DNA of 64,000 nucleotides from an uncultured Paracoccaceae bacterium (GTDB lineage Bacteria; Pseudomonadota; Alphaproteobacteria; Rhodobacterales; Rhodobacteraceae): the NCBI GenBank assembly GCA_938002605.1, contig CALLAF010000004.1, positions 62,001-126,000 of the forward strand. Reading direction: 5' to 3'. The notes below the pieces were generated by a model. The model did not search any database and had not been told where the DNA came from. It saw nothing but the letters and a program-made list of their open reading frames with translations. This document shows positions 1 through 9,574 of the stretch, in pieces; within the stretch, counting starts at the first letter, position 1, and the number at the start of each line of letters is the position of its first letter. The position numbers and the translations under genes are program-made.

Positions 1-84
1 TCACTGCACGGTCTTTGGAACGACATCGGCGAAGGCACGCTCGAATCCTATGATCCAGACGTGGACGGGTTCGTACCGATCTAA
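1..84 (+). CDS. 3' end of an unidentified gene (partial)
   Basis: The first 27 codons of the window read in frame 1 to a TAA stop at 82-84, ending in the residues DVDGFVPI. The gene starts outside the window. The fragment is too short to identify a family. That it is a real gene is supported by the tight tail-to-tail arrangement with the zapE gene, whose TAG stop (81-83 on the other strand) overlaps its stop in the sequence CTAA, an arrangement that recurs in this window. Confidence 0.5.
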   Translation, partial: SLHGLWNDIGEGTLESYDPDVDGFVPI

Positions 85-1136
85 ATCCCCCAGTCAGCCG
101 ATTGCATTTCGCGCAAACGGCTGGCGGTGCGTTCAAATTCAAACGTCCCTTCACCTTCGAGATAGAGCAGTTCGGGCGCGGCGGCGGCCGAACAAATCAG
201 CTGTACCTTTGCCTCGTAAAGCGCGTCGATCAAAGTGACAAAGCGTTTTGCCTCGTTGAAATTGCTGCGCGACAATGTGGGAATATCTTCTAGGATCAAC
301 ACGCGCACGGCCTCTGCCAGCGCAAGGTAATCTGCGGCCCCCAAGAAACGCCCGCATAGATCATAGAATTTAGCGCGTGCCACCCCGTTGTGATAACCCG
401 GCAAGTCAACCTCGCGCCCTTTCACGTGCAGCACCAATGGTTCTGATTTACCATTGCTCAGGTGATCCCATATTTCGGCAATAGCGGCCTGCGCAGCGGC
501 ATCGTTGGGGGTAAAGTAGCTTTGCTTTCCAGCGAGCCGATCCTGCCGATAGTCTGTTTCACTGACCAACTCATGTACGACCATCCGGTCTTTGATGAGC
601 GCGATGAATGGCGTGAAAAGCTGGCGGTTTAAGCCATTCTTATAAAGGTCATCGGGGGGGCGGTTGGACGTCGTCACCACCACAACGCCCGCTGCAAAAA
701 GCGCTTCGAACAAGCGCCCAACAATCATCGCGTCGGTGATGTCAGTGATTTGCATTTCGTCAAAGGCCAAAAACCGGACTTCATCCGCCAGTTTCGCAGC
801 AACGGGTGCAATTGCATCATCCACACCGCGTTTACGGGCTTCGGTCATTTCGGCATGCACCCATTGCATAAAGGCGTGGAAATGATCGCGCCGTTTGGGG
901 GCATCAACCTGATCATATAGCAAATCCATCAACATGGATTTACCGCGTCCTACGCCGCCCCACATATACAACCCCGGCACGGGTGGCGGGGCTTTACGGA
1001 ACAAGCCACGCTTAGCCGGTGGTGTCGCAAGCGCCACCCGCACGCGCTCTAACTCGGGTAGAACGTTTAGCTGCGCATCGTCAGACGTTAAGGTCCCCGC
1101 AGCAACGGCGGCATGATATACATCTTGAATTGTCAT
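81..1136 (-). CDS. zapE: Cell division protein ZapE (AFG1-like ATPase)
   Basis: P-loop ATPase of the AFG1/ZapE family, 351 residues. In other bacteria ZapE associates with the divisome and affects Z-ring stability; mitochondrial AFG1 has protein quality-control roles. The sequence shows a Walker A motif GGVGRGKS at about residues 60-67, a Walker B FLAFDE at about 122-127 and the family's sensor-like stretch VVTTSNRPPDDLY. I chose the ATG at 1136 (protein begins MTIQDVY) because the longer reading to 1229 adds 31 residues unlike the family and runs into the start of the divergent MFS gene. It shares a 92-base intergenic region with that gene. Family assignment is firm; the cell-division role here is inferred from homologues. 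Confidence 0.93.
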   Translation of the reverse strand: MTIQDVYHAAVAAGTLTSDDAQLNVLPELERVRVALATPPAKRGLFRKAPPPVPGLYMWGGVGRGKSMLMDLLYDQVDAPKRRDHFHAFMQWVHAEMTEARKRGVDDAIAPVAAKLADEVRFLAFDEMQITDITDAMIVGRLFEALFAAGVVVVTTSNRPPDDLYKNGLNRQLFTPFIALIKDRMVVHELVSETDYRQDRLAGKQSYFTPNDAAAQAAIAEIWDHLSNGKSEPLVLHVKGREVDLPGYHNGVARAKFYDLCGRFLGAADYLALAEAVRVLILEDIPTLSRSNFNEAKRFVTLIDALYEAKVQLICSAAAAPELLYLEGEGTFEFERTASRLREMQSADWGI

Positions 1137-1228
1137 AACGGTCAGATACCCCGCGATTGCGGTGATGGAAAGCGTGTCGATACAATTGAATATTTGACAA
1201 AACCGCGACAAGCACGCGAACTGCACCA

Positions 1229-2467
1229 ATGGAACATAAAGCCCCCCTTATCACCCCGGTCCTGATTGCCGGCTGCCTGATCATCATGACCGGATTCGCG
1301 ATCCGCGCATCATTTGGGGTCTTCCAAATCCCAATCGCGGATGAATTTGGCTGGGTCCGCGCCGATTTCAGTCTCGCCATTGCGATCCAAAACTTGGCTT
1401 GGGGGATTGGGCAACCGATATTTGGGGCAATCGCCGAAAAGATCGGCGACCGCAAAGCGATCATTATGGGGGCCTTGTTCTATGCCGCGGGGCTTTTGCT
1501 ATCGGCGGGCGCGACCACGCCCGAAGCACATCAGTTTTACGAAATCCTAGTCGGCTTTGGGATTGCAGGCACCGGGTTTGGGGTGATCCTTGCCGTTGTC
1601 GGGCGGGCGGCATCAGCTGAAAACCGGTCGATGGCACTTGCCATCGCAACGGCAGCTGGGTCTGCGGGTCAGGTCTTTGGTGCGCCATTGGCGGAATATT
1701 TGTTGGGTTTCATGACGTGGCAATCCACCTTTGTGGCCTTTGCCGGCATGATCATGGCGACCCTCTTGGTGCTGCCAATGATGCGCAGCCCTGCGCGAGC
1801 GACAAAGGCAGAGCTTGAAGAAAGCATGGGCACGATCCTGATCCGCGCGTTCAAAGACCCGTCCTATACGTTGATCTTTTTGGGGTTCTTCTCATGTGGC
1901 TATCAGCTTGCTTTTGTGACGGCGCATTTTCCGGCGCTTGTGACGGAAATGTGCGGGCCATTGGACCAAGGCGGGCTGCTTGCCGGGCTTGGGATTACGA
2001 CAACCAGTAGGCTTGGCGCGGTCGCAATTTCATTGATTGGGCTGGCCAATATCGGGGGCACCTTATTGGCCGGATGGGCTGGTAATCGATATTCTAAAAA
2101 ATATTTGCTCGCAGGGATTTATACGGGGCGGACTATTATCGCCGCTTTGTTTATCTTGCTGCCAATTACACCGCTATCGGTCGTGCTGTTTTCTGTTGGA
2201 ATGGGCAGCCTGTGGCTCGCTACTGTGCCGCTCACTTCCGGGCTGGTCGCGCATCTTTATGGGATTCGCTATATGGGCACACTTTATGGAATTGTGTTCT
2301 TTTCCCATCAACTAGGATCGTTTTTGGGGGTTTGGCTCGGCGGTAAGCTGTACGATATCTATGGGACATACACACATGTCTGGTGGGTCGGTGTGGCAAT
2401 TGGCGCGTTCAGTGCGATCGTGCATTTACCGATCAAAGAAAATCGCACCGCACCAGCCCCCGCTTAG
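1229..2467 (+). CDS. MFS transporter (monocarboxylate/oxalate-formate-like)
   Basis: Twelve-helix major facilitator superfamily carrier of 412 residues, inner membrane. Hydrophobic segments run along the full length, with the typical short polar N-terminus (MEHKAP) and a charged central loop near residues 185-205 (SPARATKAELEES) dividing two six-helix halves. The N-terminal half motif AIRASFGVFQIPIADEFGW resembles the monocarboxylate / oxalate-formate antiporter branch, so an organic anion is a reasonable but unproven substrate. It is transcribed divergently from zapE, and its TAG stop overlaps the TAA stop of the convergent hydrolase gene by three bases inside TTAG at 2464-2467. Confidence 0.82.
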   Translation: MEHKAPLITPVLIAGCLIIMTGFAIRASFGVFQIPIADEFGWVRADFSLAIAIQNLAWGIGQPIFGAIAEKIGDRKAIIMGALFYAAGLLLSAGATTPEAHQFYEILVGFGIAGTGFGVILAVVGRAASAENRSMALAIATAAGSAGQVFGAPLAEYLLGFMTWQSTFVAFAGMIMATLLVLPMMRSPARATKAELEESMGTILIRAFKDPSYTLIFLGFFSCGYQLAFVTAHFPALVTEMCGPLDQGGLLAGLGITTTSRLGAVAISLIGLANIGGTLLAGWAGNRYSKKYLLAGIYTGRTIIAALFILLPITPLSVVLFSVGMGSLWLATVPLTSGLVAHLYGIRYMGTLYGIVFFSHQLGSFLGVWLGGKLYDIYGTYTHVWWVGVAIGAFSAIVHLPIKENRTAPAPA

Positions 2468-3384
2468 ATTTTCATAGCTTTCACAATCGCCTGCAAAAGC
2501 TGCGGGCAATGTGTATAAGGCATCGCGTGATCAGCGCCCGCGACAACCTCTTGGCGGACGGCGCGGTGCCATTGCGCCAAAACGCCCAGCGCCTGAATTG
2601 GGACCACTTGGTCATGCTCTGCCCAGATCGCGATTGTCGGCACATCAACACGGCCAAGGCGCCGGTGATCCTTTTCTTGCACCTCGGATAACATGCCGCG
2701 ACGGCTAGAAAGAATTGCGGGCAAATATCCACGGCGTCGCAATTCAAGGCGCTGCGCGGCATAGACCTTGCCCGCCATTGAACTTGGCCCGACCTTTGGA
2801 ATCGCCTTGGCGGCACGGCGGCGCGCAAGCATTCCGTGCACCCAATCGCCCAGCACCGGCGTCTTGCGGCAAAACTCAGAAAATTTGCTTTCTTCGGTCA
2901 CGACGCCAGCCGTAGCGACAAGAATGAGCTGCTTGATGAAGTGCGGATTATCGGCTGCAAACGCCGTCGCAATCGCGCCACCCATCGAATAGCCGACAAG
3001 TGTGATATCTTCCGAGAGATGATGATAAGCAAGCAATTCGGTCAGCTGTCGTAAAAAAAACGCGCGGTTTTGACGGCCAGAGGCTGTGTCGGACAACCCG
3101 CGCCCGTAAAGATCATACACCAAGACCCGGTAGCCCATTTCGCCCAAGCCTTCTGCAAGCCCGTCAATAGACGCCGATGACGTTGATACCCCATGTACTA
3201 CCACCGCAACCGGACCGCGCACGGGACCCACCCAGCGGTAATGCGTCAAACCTTGTGACAAAGGTGCAAGATCACCGGTCGTTTGTCCGCGCTCCCATTC
3301 GCTGACTGGTTTACGCATCCGTTCAAACAGCAGCGGCAAGGCAGCCAAAACCACAAATGCCCCAAGAACCCAATAATACCACAT
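2464..3384 (-). CDS. Membrane-anchored alpha/beta hydrolase
   Basis: Alpha/beta-hydrolase fold protein of 306 residues. Residues about 3-20 form a hydrophobic N-terminal anchor, followed by a predicted catalytic domain. Visible elements are the oxyanion-hole region VVVHG at 61-65, the nucleophile elbow GYSMGG at 131-136 (Ser133), an acid in WAEHDQVV near 257-264 and a catalytic His in GADHAMPY near 283-290. Substrate cannot be deduced; esterase or lysophospholipase-like activity is typical of such proteins. It lies 14 bases downstream of the cyclodeaminase-like gene on the same strand and may be the last gene of a HAD / cyclodeaminase / hydrolase operon. Confidence 0.85.
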   Translation of the reverse strand: MWYYWVLGAFVVLAALPLLFERMRKPVSEWERGQTTGDLAPLSQGLTHYRWVGPVRGPVAVVVHGVSTSSASIDGLAEGLGEMGYRVLVYDLYGRGLSDTASGRQNRAFFLRQLTELLAYHHLSEDITLVGYSMGGAIATAFAADNPHFIKQLILVATAGVVTEESKFSEFCRKTPVLGDWVHGMLARRRAAKAIPKVGPSSMAGKVYAAQRLELRRRGYLPAILSSRRGMLSEVQEKDHRRLGRVDVPTIAIWAEHDQVVPIQALGVLAQWHRAVRQEVVAGADHAMPYTHCPQLLQAIVKAMKI

Positions 3385-3398
3385 AATCTTTTGTCCCG

Positions 3399-4328
3399 TT
3401 ATTTAGCAGGTACCGCGCCCCGCGTCTGCCATGCAGCCAGTATGTAGCGACTTGTCATAAGATCAAGATGCGCCCCACCACCGTTTTTGAACAGCGTAAT
3501 CTCAGCGTCATCGACGCGTTTAAACTGATTTAGCGTATAATAGTCGGCCACAACATCCTTTTGCGTGATTGCCCCTGTTTTCAGCGGAATCTTGAGCTCT
3601 CCGATATGGTCCAACGTCGTGTCAAAACTGTCCACAAAGATGCGGGATCGCTGGAGCGCAAGATCGTCTGCCTCGCGCATATCAGGTCGATATGCACCAA
3701 TAAGATCAATATGTTGCCCCGGGCGCAACCATTCGCCCTTGATCAAAGGATCGGTCGACATCGTGGCCGAAGTCACGATATCAGCGGCATTCACCGCCTC
3801 GGCGAGATTTTGCGCAATTTTGACCTGCGGGTGTGACTCTTGAAAAGAATTTGCGCCGTCAGGCGATCTATTCCACACAGTGAACGCAGCATCCGGAAAG
3901 GCGGCAGAATAAGCAGCAAACAAGCTGTGCCCAACCGTGCCCGCACCAACAATGAGGATATTCTTGCTATCGGGTCGCGCCAAACGCCGTGCAGCAAGCA
4001 GGCTATCGCCCGCCGTTTTCCATTTCGTCACAAGATGGAAATCGACAATGGCTTCTAGCGATCCGTCATCCCCTGAAAACAGGTTCACAGCACCGCCAAC
4101 CATCGGTTTACCCACCGTGCGGTTGCCTGGAAAAATCGTGGCACATTTCACCGCAAGCCCCATGCCCGCAATCCAAGCAGACCTGTTCAACAGCGTATTG
4201 TCGCCCTCATAAAGAAACACATCCGCGACATCCGCTTTGGGTAAATCATGCCCAGCGGCCAAAGCATCGGTAAGCGCGATCCAATCAAGCTGCTCTTCGC
4301 CTTCGGCAAAGGGAATCATCACGGTCAT
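3399..4328 (-). CDS. Ornithine cyclodeaminase / mu-crystallin family protein
   Basis: NAD(P)-binding protein of 309 residues in the ornithine cyclodeaminase / mu-crystallin family, whose members include ornithine and alanine dehydrogenases, ketimine reductases and other amino-acid enzymes. A Rossmann segment ILIVGAGTVGHSLF is seen near residues 124-137, preceded by the family's substrate-domain motif KCATIFPGNR near 62-71, and a late RIFVDSFDTTLDHIGEL segment near 228-244. Its ATG overlaps the stop of the upstream HAD gene as ATGA (4325-4328), so the two are probably co-transcribed and translationally coupled. The true substrate is unknown; a role on ornithine should not be assumed. Confidence 0.87.
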   Translation of the reverse strand: MTVMIPFAEGEEQLDWIALTDALAAGHDLPKADVADVFLYEGDNTLLNRSAWIAGMGLAVKCATIFPGNRTVGKPMVGGAVNLFSGDDGSLEAIVDFHLVTKWKTAGDSLLAARRLARPDSKNILIVGAGTVGHSLFAAYSAAFPDAAFTVWNRSPDGANSFQESHPQVKIAQNLAEAVNAADIVTSATMSTDPLIKGEWLRPGQHIDLIGAYRPDMREADDLALQRSRIFVDSFDTTLDHIGELKIPLKTGAITQKDVVADYYTLNQFKRVDDAEITLFKNGGGAHLDLMTSRYILAAWQTRGAVPAK

Positions 4329-4948
4329 TGTGCGGTCTCTTTAGTCAAAAGGTTCTCGGCAACGAGGCGGTCAGCCCAGCCCTGCGCCCCGGTAAACACA
4401 TGCGTTTGCCATCCGCGTGCTGCTGCCGTGTCGATGTTTTCGGCACGGTCATCGACGAACAACAACGCCTCGGGTGCGATACCGCAATCCTGTTCGACCA
4501 TTTCGTAAATCCGGTGGCCGGGCTTCACCTCTTGCATATGCCCCGAAATATAGCGGCGGTCGAATTCCTTGAGAAATGGATAGACGGGTTCCGCGATGTC
4601 AAACGTCTGGATACCAAAATTCGACAGGGCAAACACCGGCACCCCCGCCGCACCCAATGCTCGGAGCAGGCGCACAGAATGATCAATCGCTGGTGTCGCC
4701 ATTTCGGACCAATTATCGTGCCACATCCGTACTTCTGCGGCCCAATCGGGGTTGTCGTCCGCCGCTGCATAGATCGTGTCGCGAAAATTATGGCCACGGT
4801 CGACCAGATCATTAATGCCGTGCAAATCAATCTCTGCGAACATCGCTTTGCGGCGTTCCGCGCCAATAACACGGTCATAAAACCGCTCTGGTTGCCATTC
4901 GATCAGTACGTTGCCGATGTCAAAAATGACAGCCTGAATTTTTGCCAT
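4325..4948 (-). CDS. HAD-family hydrolase (subclass IA)
   Basis: Haloacid dehalogenase superfamily phosphatase, 207 residues from the chosen start. Motif I FDIGNVLIEW is near residues 8-17, with the second conserved Asp of DxD replaced by Asn (DIGN), as in the YihX/epoxide-hydrolase-N branch that cleaves sugar phosphates. Motif II is ALSNFG, motif III Lys lies in KPGHRIYEMV, and motif IV is LFVDDRAENI. I prefer the ATG at 4948 over a TTG at 4960 because a G-rich Shine-Dalgarno (TTGGGGG) precedes it. First gene of a likely three-gene leftward operon. The in vivo substrate is not known. Confidence 0.87.
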   Translation of the reverse strand: MAKIQAVIFDIGNVLIEWQPERFYDRVIGAERRKAMFAEIDLHGINDLVDRGHNFRDTIYAAADDNPDWAAEVRMWHDNWSEMATPAIDHSVRLLRALGAAGVPVFALSNFGIQTFDIAEPVYPFLKEFDRRYISGHMQEVKPGHRIYEMVEQDCGIAPEALLFVDDRAENIDTAAARGWQTHVFTGAQGWADRLVAENLLTKETAQ

Positions 4949-5006
4949 ACTGGCCCCCAAAATTTTTTATTAAGATAGTCTAACAGCGATCGGGTAGGTG
5001 TAAATG

Positions 5007-5450
5007 CTATCGCGCCGCTTGGCGTACCATCCGTTCCAATGCGTCTAAAAAACGTGCGCGATCCGCCTTACCAAAGGGTTTCCCCCCACCTTGCCGAAAC
5101 GGGTCAGCGGCGCGCATGTCTGCCATCAGATCACGGGTCGCGAGCACATTACCGATATTGGCCGTCGTCAGCGGTTCACCATTGTGTTTGAGCACAAGCG
5201 CCCCGTTCTCAATACAACGCGCAGCCAAGGGAATATCCCCTGTAATCACCACATCGCCTTTGGTCGCGCGGTCCGCGATCCACATATCCGCGATATCGGG
5301 GCCGTCAGGCACGACGACCGTTTCAACAAAGGGGTTGGGTGATGGGCGGATGCCCCCGTTTGAGACGACAAACATCTTTAATTTGTGACGGGTGCCGACC
5401 CTTTCGACCTCTGCCTTGACCGGGCAGGCATCCGCATCAACATAGATCAT
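5007..5450 (-). CDS. YaiI/YqxD family protein (UPF0178)
   Basis: Conserved 147-residue protein of the YaiI/YqxD (UPF0178) family, which has a PIN/NYN-like fold. It begins with the characteristic [12 protein letters not shown] and contains the family motifs [27 protein letters not shown] and LKHNGEPLT. Acidic residues in DADACP, DIADMW and TGDIPLA form the presumed metal site. Molecular function is not established. Its start codon overlaps the stop of the S-formylglutathione hydrolase gene (ATGA at 5447-5450), so the two are likely translated from one message. Confidence 0.92.
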   Translation of the reverse strand: MIYVDADACPVKAEVERVGTRHKLKMFVVSNGGIRPSPNPFVETVVVPDGPDIADMWIADRATKGDVVITGDIPLAARCIENGALVLKHNGEPLTTANIGNVLATRDLMADMRAADPFRQGGGKPFGKADRARFLDALERMVRQAAR

Positions 5451-6277
5451 CCGTAGAGCGCCTCTGCATGGAATGCGACATGGTCTTCCATGAAGGTTGA
5501 GATAAAGAAATAGGAATGATCATAGCCCTTTTGCAGGCGGATCGAGCCTTCTTGCGGTTTTGCAGCCATCGCCTGAGCGAGCGCTGGGGTGCCCAGCAAA
5601 TGCGTGAACTGATCCTCTGTGCCCGTGTCGATCAAAATCGGGCCGTCGAATCCACTGCCTTGCATCAGGACGCTGGCGTCATGCGGGCCCCATTTGGCCT
5701 CATCTGCGCCCCAATAAGCCGTGAACTGTTTGCGGCCCCATTCGCTGGCCAACGGGTTGCAGATCGGCGCAAAAGCCGACACCGACCGAAACCGTCCCGG
5801 CAGTGCCAGCGCCATTGTCAATGCACCGTGCCCCCCCATCGAATGGCCGCAAATGGATTGACGATCCATATCCAACGCAAAGTGTTCTGCCACCAACGCG
5901 GGCAACTCGTCAGCAACATACGTCCACATTTTGAAATGCTTGTCCCAGGGGGCCTCGGTCGCATCAATATAAAACCCTGCACCCTGCCCTAGATCATAGG
6001 CTTCATCATCCGGGACATCCGCACCACGCGGGGATGTATCCGGAAAAATCAGTGCAATCCCTTGTTCAGCCGCCCATGCCTGCGCACCAGCCTTGGTCAT
6101 CGCATTCTCATGCGTGCAGGTCAGGCCCGACAAAAACCACAAGACAGGCACGGGGCCATGCGCGGCTTCTTCGGGAAGGAACACCGCAAAGGTCATATCG
6201 CAATTGCAGCTTGTCGATGCATGTGAATAGACCCCTTGGGTCCCACCATAGCAGCGATTTTCAGAAATTGTTTTCAT
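5447..6277 (-). CDS. fghA: S-formylglutathione hydrolase
   Basis: Esterase-D family enzyme of 276 residues that hydrolyses S-formylglutathione to formate and glutathione, the second step of glutathione-dependent formaldehyde detoxification in the cytoplasm. Nucleophile elbow [10 protein letters not shown] places the catalytic Ser at about residue 146; the oxyanion segment [11 protein letters not shown] at 48-58 and the late HSYFF His are typical. The ATG at 6277 is chosen because AGGAGG lies five bases upstream of it. The partner alcohol dehydrogenase (adhC/flhA type) is not in this window; the only close neighbour is the YaiI gene. Confidence 0.93.
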   Translation of the reverse strand: MKTISENRCYGGTQGVYSHASTSCNCDMTFAVFLPEEAAHGPVPVLWFLSGLTCTHENAMTKAGAQAWAAEQGIALIFPDTSPRGADVPDDEAYDLGQGAGFYIDATEAPWDKHFKMWTYVADELPALVAEHFALDMDRQSICGHSMGGHGALTMALALPGRFRSVSAFAPICNPLASEWGRKQFTAYWGADEAKWGPHDASVLMQGSGFDGPILIDTGTEDQFTHLLGTPALAQAMAAKPQEGSIRLQKGYDHSYFFISTFMEDHVAFHAEALYG

Positions 6278-6369
6278 CAAGACCTCCTGTCATTTGCACA
6301 ACGGCTAGCGCAGGATCAGATGCTTGTCACCCATGCAATCACCAGTGAAACAGTGACCATCGTTTGCGG

Positions 6370-7233
6370 TTAATCAAACGTGCCCACCGCACGCCCCAAC
6401 AGCATAAACGCGCGCGCGCTGCGTGTTTCGGCAAGAACAAGCAACGCGTCATCGCTTACTTCAGGTGCAAATTGCGCGAGCATTTTGTCGAAGTAGCGCA
6501 AGAAATGCAGCATCGAATCGCGAAAGATCGTGTCGTCTTTCTTGCGGTGCACCACTGCGGCCAATGCTGCCGGATCGGCCACACCGCCCAAGCCCGCAAT
6601 CGCAGCCCCGCGCGTGCCCGCCGCAAACTTGCGCCATAACTCTGCGCTGGCTGGCGTGACCTTTAAATCATCCATATAGATGCCGTCTTGCGACAAAAGC
6701 GTCAGCACATCTTGGCTTGCTTGCACCAATTGCCGGGCTTGCGGATCACGCAGCGCGGCACGGAGGGCCGCGAAACCTTCGGCATCGTCTTCGGTATTAG
6801 GAAAGTTCAAGGCACGGATCAGATCGATTGGGTCCAAGGCACTGGCAGGCGCCGGGGCAACAGATGCGGCGGCTGGTTTGGATTCTGGTGCGGCCTGGGG
6901 CCTTTGTACAGATTTTGCCTCAACAGGCCGCTGTGGCGCAGGCTGGCTCGCGCGGGTTTGGCGCAGCGCATCAAGTGCGGACTGCATGCGAAACGCGTCG
7001 TCACGCAACTTACGGTGCGCACGAAACCCCGCCGCAGCCAATAAGGCCACTGCAACAGGCAAACATGTGACAACGACCAAGGCCACAAGCCGCAGGCTGT
7101 CAAACCCCGCATCGGTCACAATGCGTGGCGGCGACAGCAAGAAAAGAACTGCAAGCACGACAAGCCACCCAACCGCGAACCCCACGGCAACCCGTGAAAC
7201 TGGATCTGAATCAGTGATCAGAGGGCGCGCCAT
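6370..7233 (-). CDS. Conserved membrane protein of unknown function
   Basis: A 287-residue protein I cannot assign to a named family. Two hydrophobic segments occupy about residues 14-34 and 47-69, followed by a Pro/Ala-rich linker near 95-130 and a soluble C-terminal domain (about 135-287) predicted to be helical, with a DLIRALNFPNTEDD start. This two-helix-plus-cytosolic-domain design resembles uncharacterised Rhodobacterales proteins. It lies 14 bases downstream of greA on the same strand and may be read through from it. Function unknown. Confidence 0.75.
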   Translation of the reverse strand: MARPLITDSDPVSRVAVGFAVGWLVVLAVLFLLSPPRIVTDAGFDSLRLVALVVVTCLPVAVALLAAAGFRAHRKLRDDAFRMQSALDALRQTRASQPAPQRPVEAKSVQRPQAAPESKPAAASVAPAPASALDPIDLIRALNFPNTEDDAEGFAALRAALRDPQARQLVQASQDVLTLLSQDGIYMDDLKVTPASAELWRKFAAGTRGAAIAGLGGVADPAALAAVVHRKKDDTIFRDSMLHFLRYFDKMLAQFAPEVSDDALLVLAETRSARAFMLLGRAVGTFD

Positions 7234-7247
7234 GCGACGATTGCCCC

Positions 7248-7718
7248 CTATTTGAAAGTGATCGACAGGATTTCATAGCTGCGCACACCACCAGGGGTAC
7301 GCACTTCGACGCTGTCGCCTTCCTCTTTGCCGATCAAGGCACGCGACAGGGGCGACTGCATGTTCAGCTTTCCGTTTTCGATATCGGCTTCGTATTCGCC
7401 AACAATCTGATAGGTTTTTTCTTCGTCGGTCTCTTCGTCTACCAATGCGACAGTCGCGCCGAATTTTATGGTGCCGGTCAGCTTGGCGACATCAATAACG
7501 TCGGCCAAAGAAATCACGCCTTCCAATTCCTTGACGCGCCCTTCGATAAAGGACTGTTTTTCCTTTGCGGAATGATACTCGGCGTTCTCGGACAAATCAC
7601 CATGTTCACGTGCTTCGGCAATAGCGCGAATGATAGCCGGGCGTTCAACAGTCTTCAGATGCTTCAATTCGGCATCCAGCTTGTCAAAACCTGCGCGTGT
7701 AAGTGGGATCTTGTCCAT
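7248..7718 (-). CDS. greA: Transcription elongation factor GreA
   Basis: GreA, 156 residues, the usual length. It rescues backtracked RNA polymerase by stimulating transcript cleavage through the secondary channel. The N-terminal coiled coil begins [14 protein letters not shown] and holds the family signature [20 protein letters not shown] near residues 34-53, with the acidic tip DLSENAE. The C-terminal FKBP-like domain contains [14 protein letters not shown]. About 200 bases separate it from the divergent ETF-QO gene. Assignment is firm. Confidence 0.97.
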   Translation of the reverse strand: MDKIPLTRAGFDKLDAELKHLKTVERPAIIRAIAEAREHGDLSENAEYHSAKEKQSFIEGRVKELEGVISLADVIDVAKLTGTIKFGATVALVDEETDEEKTYQIVGEYEADIENGKLNMQSPLSRALIGKEEGDSVEVRTPGGVRSYEILSITFK

Positions 7719-7922
7719 AATGCCTTTGCTCCGGGGTAAATAGTGTCAATCGAACGTTCATAGCCTAAGTGGGGTCAGCAAAGTCAAGAGCTTTGACGCG
7801 TTACCGTGTCGCGGTCAAACGCTTTGACGTCGTGTATTGATTGCCCCACAATCCTGCATCAGGTAACGCTTGAGACAAGCAATTTAAAGGGGGCACCGCC
7901 CCAATAGACGAAGGATACCCAG

Positions 7923-9572
7923 ATGGCCGAGACGACACGCGAAACGATGGAATATGACGTAGTAATCGTTGGCGCAGGGCCTGCCGGGCTATCAGCAGCA
8001 ATCCGCTTGAAACAGCTCGACGCTGATCTAGAAGTCGTCGTGCTTGAAAAAGGGTCCGAAGTTGGCGCGCATATCCTTTCAGGTGCGGTGCTTGACCCAT
8101 GCGGTTTGGATGCGCTGATCCCTGACTGGAAAGAAAAAGGCGCGCCGCTGAACGTCCCCGTTGAAAAAGACAATTTTTATATGATGGGTGACGCAGGCCA
8201 AATTCGCCTTCCCAATATGGCAATGCCGCCCCTGATGAACAATCACGGTAATTATATTGTGTCTATGGGCAACGTGTGCCGATGGATGGCCGAACAAGCC
8301 GAAGAACTCGGCGTTGAGATTTTCCCCGGCATGGCCTGTTCCGAATTGGTGTTCGGCGACAATGGCGAAGTCAAAGGCGTCGTCGCGGGCGAATTTGGCA
8401 AAAGCGCCGATGGTTCTGAAGGCCCCGGCTATGAACCCGGCATGGAATTGCACGGCAAATACGTGTTCCTATCCGAGGGCGTACGCGGGTCGCTATCCAA
8501 GCAAGTGATCGCCAAATACAATCTGACCGATGGGCATGATGTCCAAAAATACGGGCTGGGCATGAAAGAAATCTGGGAAATCGATCCCGCCAAGCACAAG
8601 CAAGGCACCGTAACCCACACAATGGGCTGGCCTTTGGGCAGCAACGCGGGCGGTGGGTCGTTCATCTACCACCTTGAAAACAATCAGGTCTACGTCGGTT
8701 TCGTGGTTCACTTGAATTACAAAAACCCGCATATGTTCCCCTATATGGAATTCCAGCGGTTCAAGCATCACCCGATGGTCGCGGAGCTGCTGAAAGGCGG
8801 CAAGCGCGTGGCGTACGGCGCGCGCGCAATCACCGAAGGCGGCTATCAATCAATGCCAAAACTGACCTTCCCCGGCGGCGCCCTGCTGGGTTGTTCTGCG
8901 GGGATGGTCAACGTGCCACGCATCAAAGGCAACCATAACGCCATGCTATCCGGCATCGCCGCCGCCGAAGCTGCGGTTGCGGCAATCAAAGACGACCGCC
9001 AAAGCGATGAGCTGGCCGATTATGAAACCTCCGTACGCGAAGGTGACATCGGCGCAGATCTGAAAAAAGTGCGCAACGTCAAACCACTTTGGTCCAAATT
9101 TGGACTGCTTGCGTCGCTTGCTGTTGGCGGCATGGATATGTGGACAAACACATTCGGGTTCTCGCTGCTTGGCACGCTCAAGCACGGTAAATCTGATGCA
9201 GAGGCAACAGAGGACGCAAGCAAACACAAGGTTATCGATTATCCGAAACCCGACGGGAAGCTATCGTTTGACCGTCTGACGAACGTGTCGTTCAGCTTTA
9301 CCAATCACGAAGAAAGCCAGCCCGCGCATTTGCACCTGACCGATCCGTCAGTGCCGGTCGACGTGAACCTCGCCAAATACGCAGGCCCATCAGCGCGCTA
9401 TTGCCCGGCAGGCGTCTATGAATTTGTGCACGAAGAAGACAAAGACACACGGTTTGTGATCAACTTCCAAAACTGCGTGCACTGCAAAACCTGCGACATC
9501 AAAGACCCAAGCCAGAATATCACCTGGACAGTCCCACAAGGCGGCGACGGGCCGAATTATCCGAATATGTAA
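7923..9572 (+). CDS. Electron transfer flavoprotein-ubiquinone oxidoreductase
   Basis: ETF-QO, 549 residues, a membrane-associated FAD and 4Fe-4S protein passing electrons from electron transfer flavoprotein (fed by acyl-CoA and other dehydrogenases) to ubiquinone. The FAD-binding [11 protein letters not shown] lies at about residues 17-27. The C-terminal ferredoxin-like domain has cysteines in RYCPAGVYEF and NCVHCKTCDIKDP, the ligand set for one 4Fe-4S cluster, and ends in the family-typical GGDGPNYPNM. A Shine-Dalgarno-like AAGGA precedes the ATG. The ETF subunits are not in the window. It is followed after two bases by a small DUF1493-like gene. Confidence 0.96.
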   Translation: MAETTRETMEYDVVIVGAGPAGLSAAIRLKQLDADLEVVVLEKGSEVGAHILSGAVLDPCGLDALIPDWKEKGAPLNVPVEKDNFYMMGDAGQIRLPNMAMPPLMNNHGNYIVSMGNVCRWMAEQAEELGVEIFPGMACSELVFGDNGEVKGVVAGEFGKSADGSEGPGYEPGMELHGKYVFLSEGVRGSLSKQVIAKYNLTDGHDVQKYGLGMKEIWEIDPAKHKQGTVTHTMGWPLGSNAGGGSFIYHLENNQVYVGFVVHLNYKNPHMFPYMEFQRFKHHPMVAELLKGGKRVAYGARAITEGGYQSMPKLTFPGGALLGCSAGMVNVPRIKGNHNAMLSGIAAAEAAVAAIKDDRQSDELADYETSVREGDIGADLKKVRNVKPLWSKFGLLASLAVGGMDMWTNTFGFSLLGTLKHGKSDAEATEDASKHKVIDYPKPDGKLSFDRLTNVSFSFTNHEESQPAHLHLTDPSVPVDVNLAKYAGPSARYCPAGVYEFVHEEDKDTRFVINFQNCVHCKTCDIKDPSQNITWTVPQGGDGPNYPNM

Positions 9573-9574
9573 GT

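Noticed and set aside
4328-4978. Rightward 216-codon frame over the HAD gene
   Set aside because: Antisense shadow of the HAD hydrolase, which has all four motifs on the other strand.
7801-8223. Leftward open frame of 140 codons over the start of ETF-QO
   Set aside because: Lies antisense to a firmly identified gene, with no family resemblance and a Ser/Arg/Leu-rich shadow composition.
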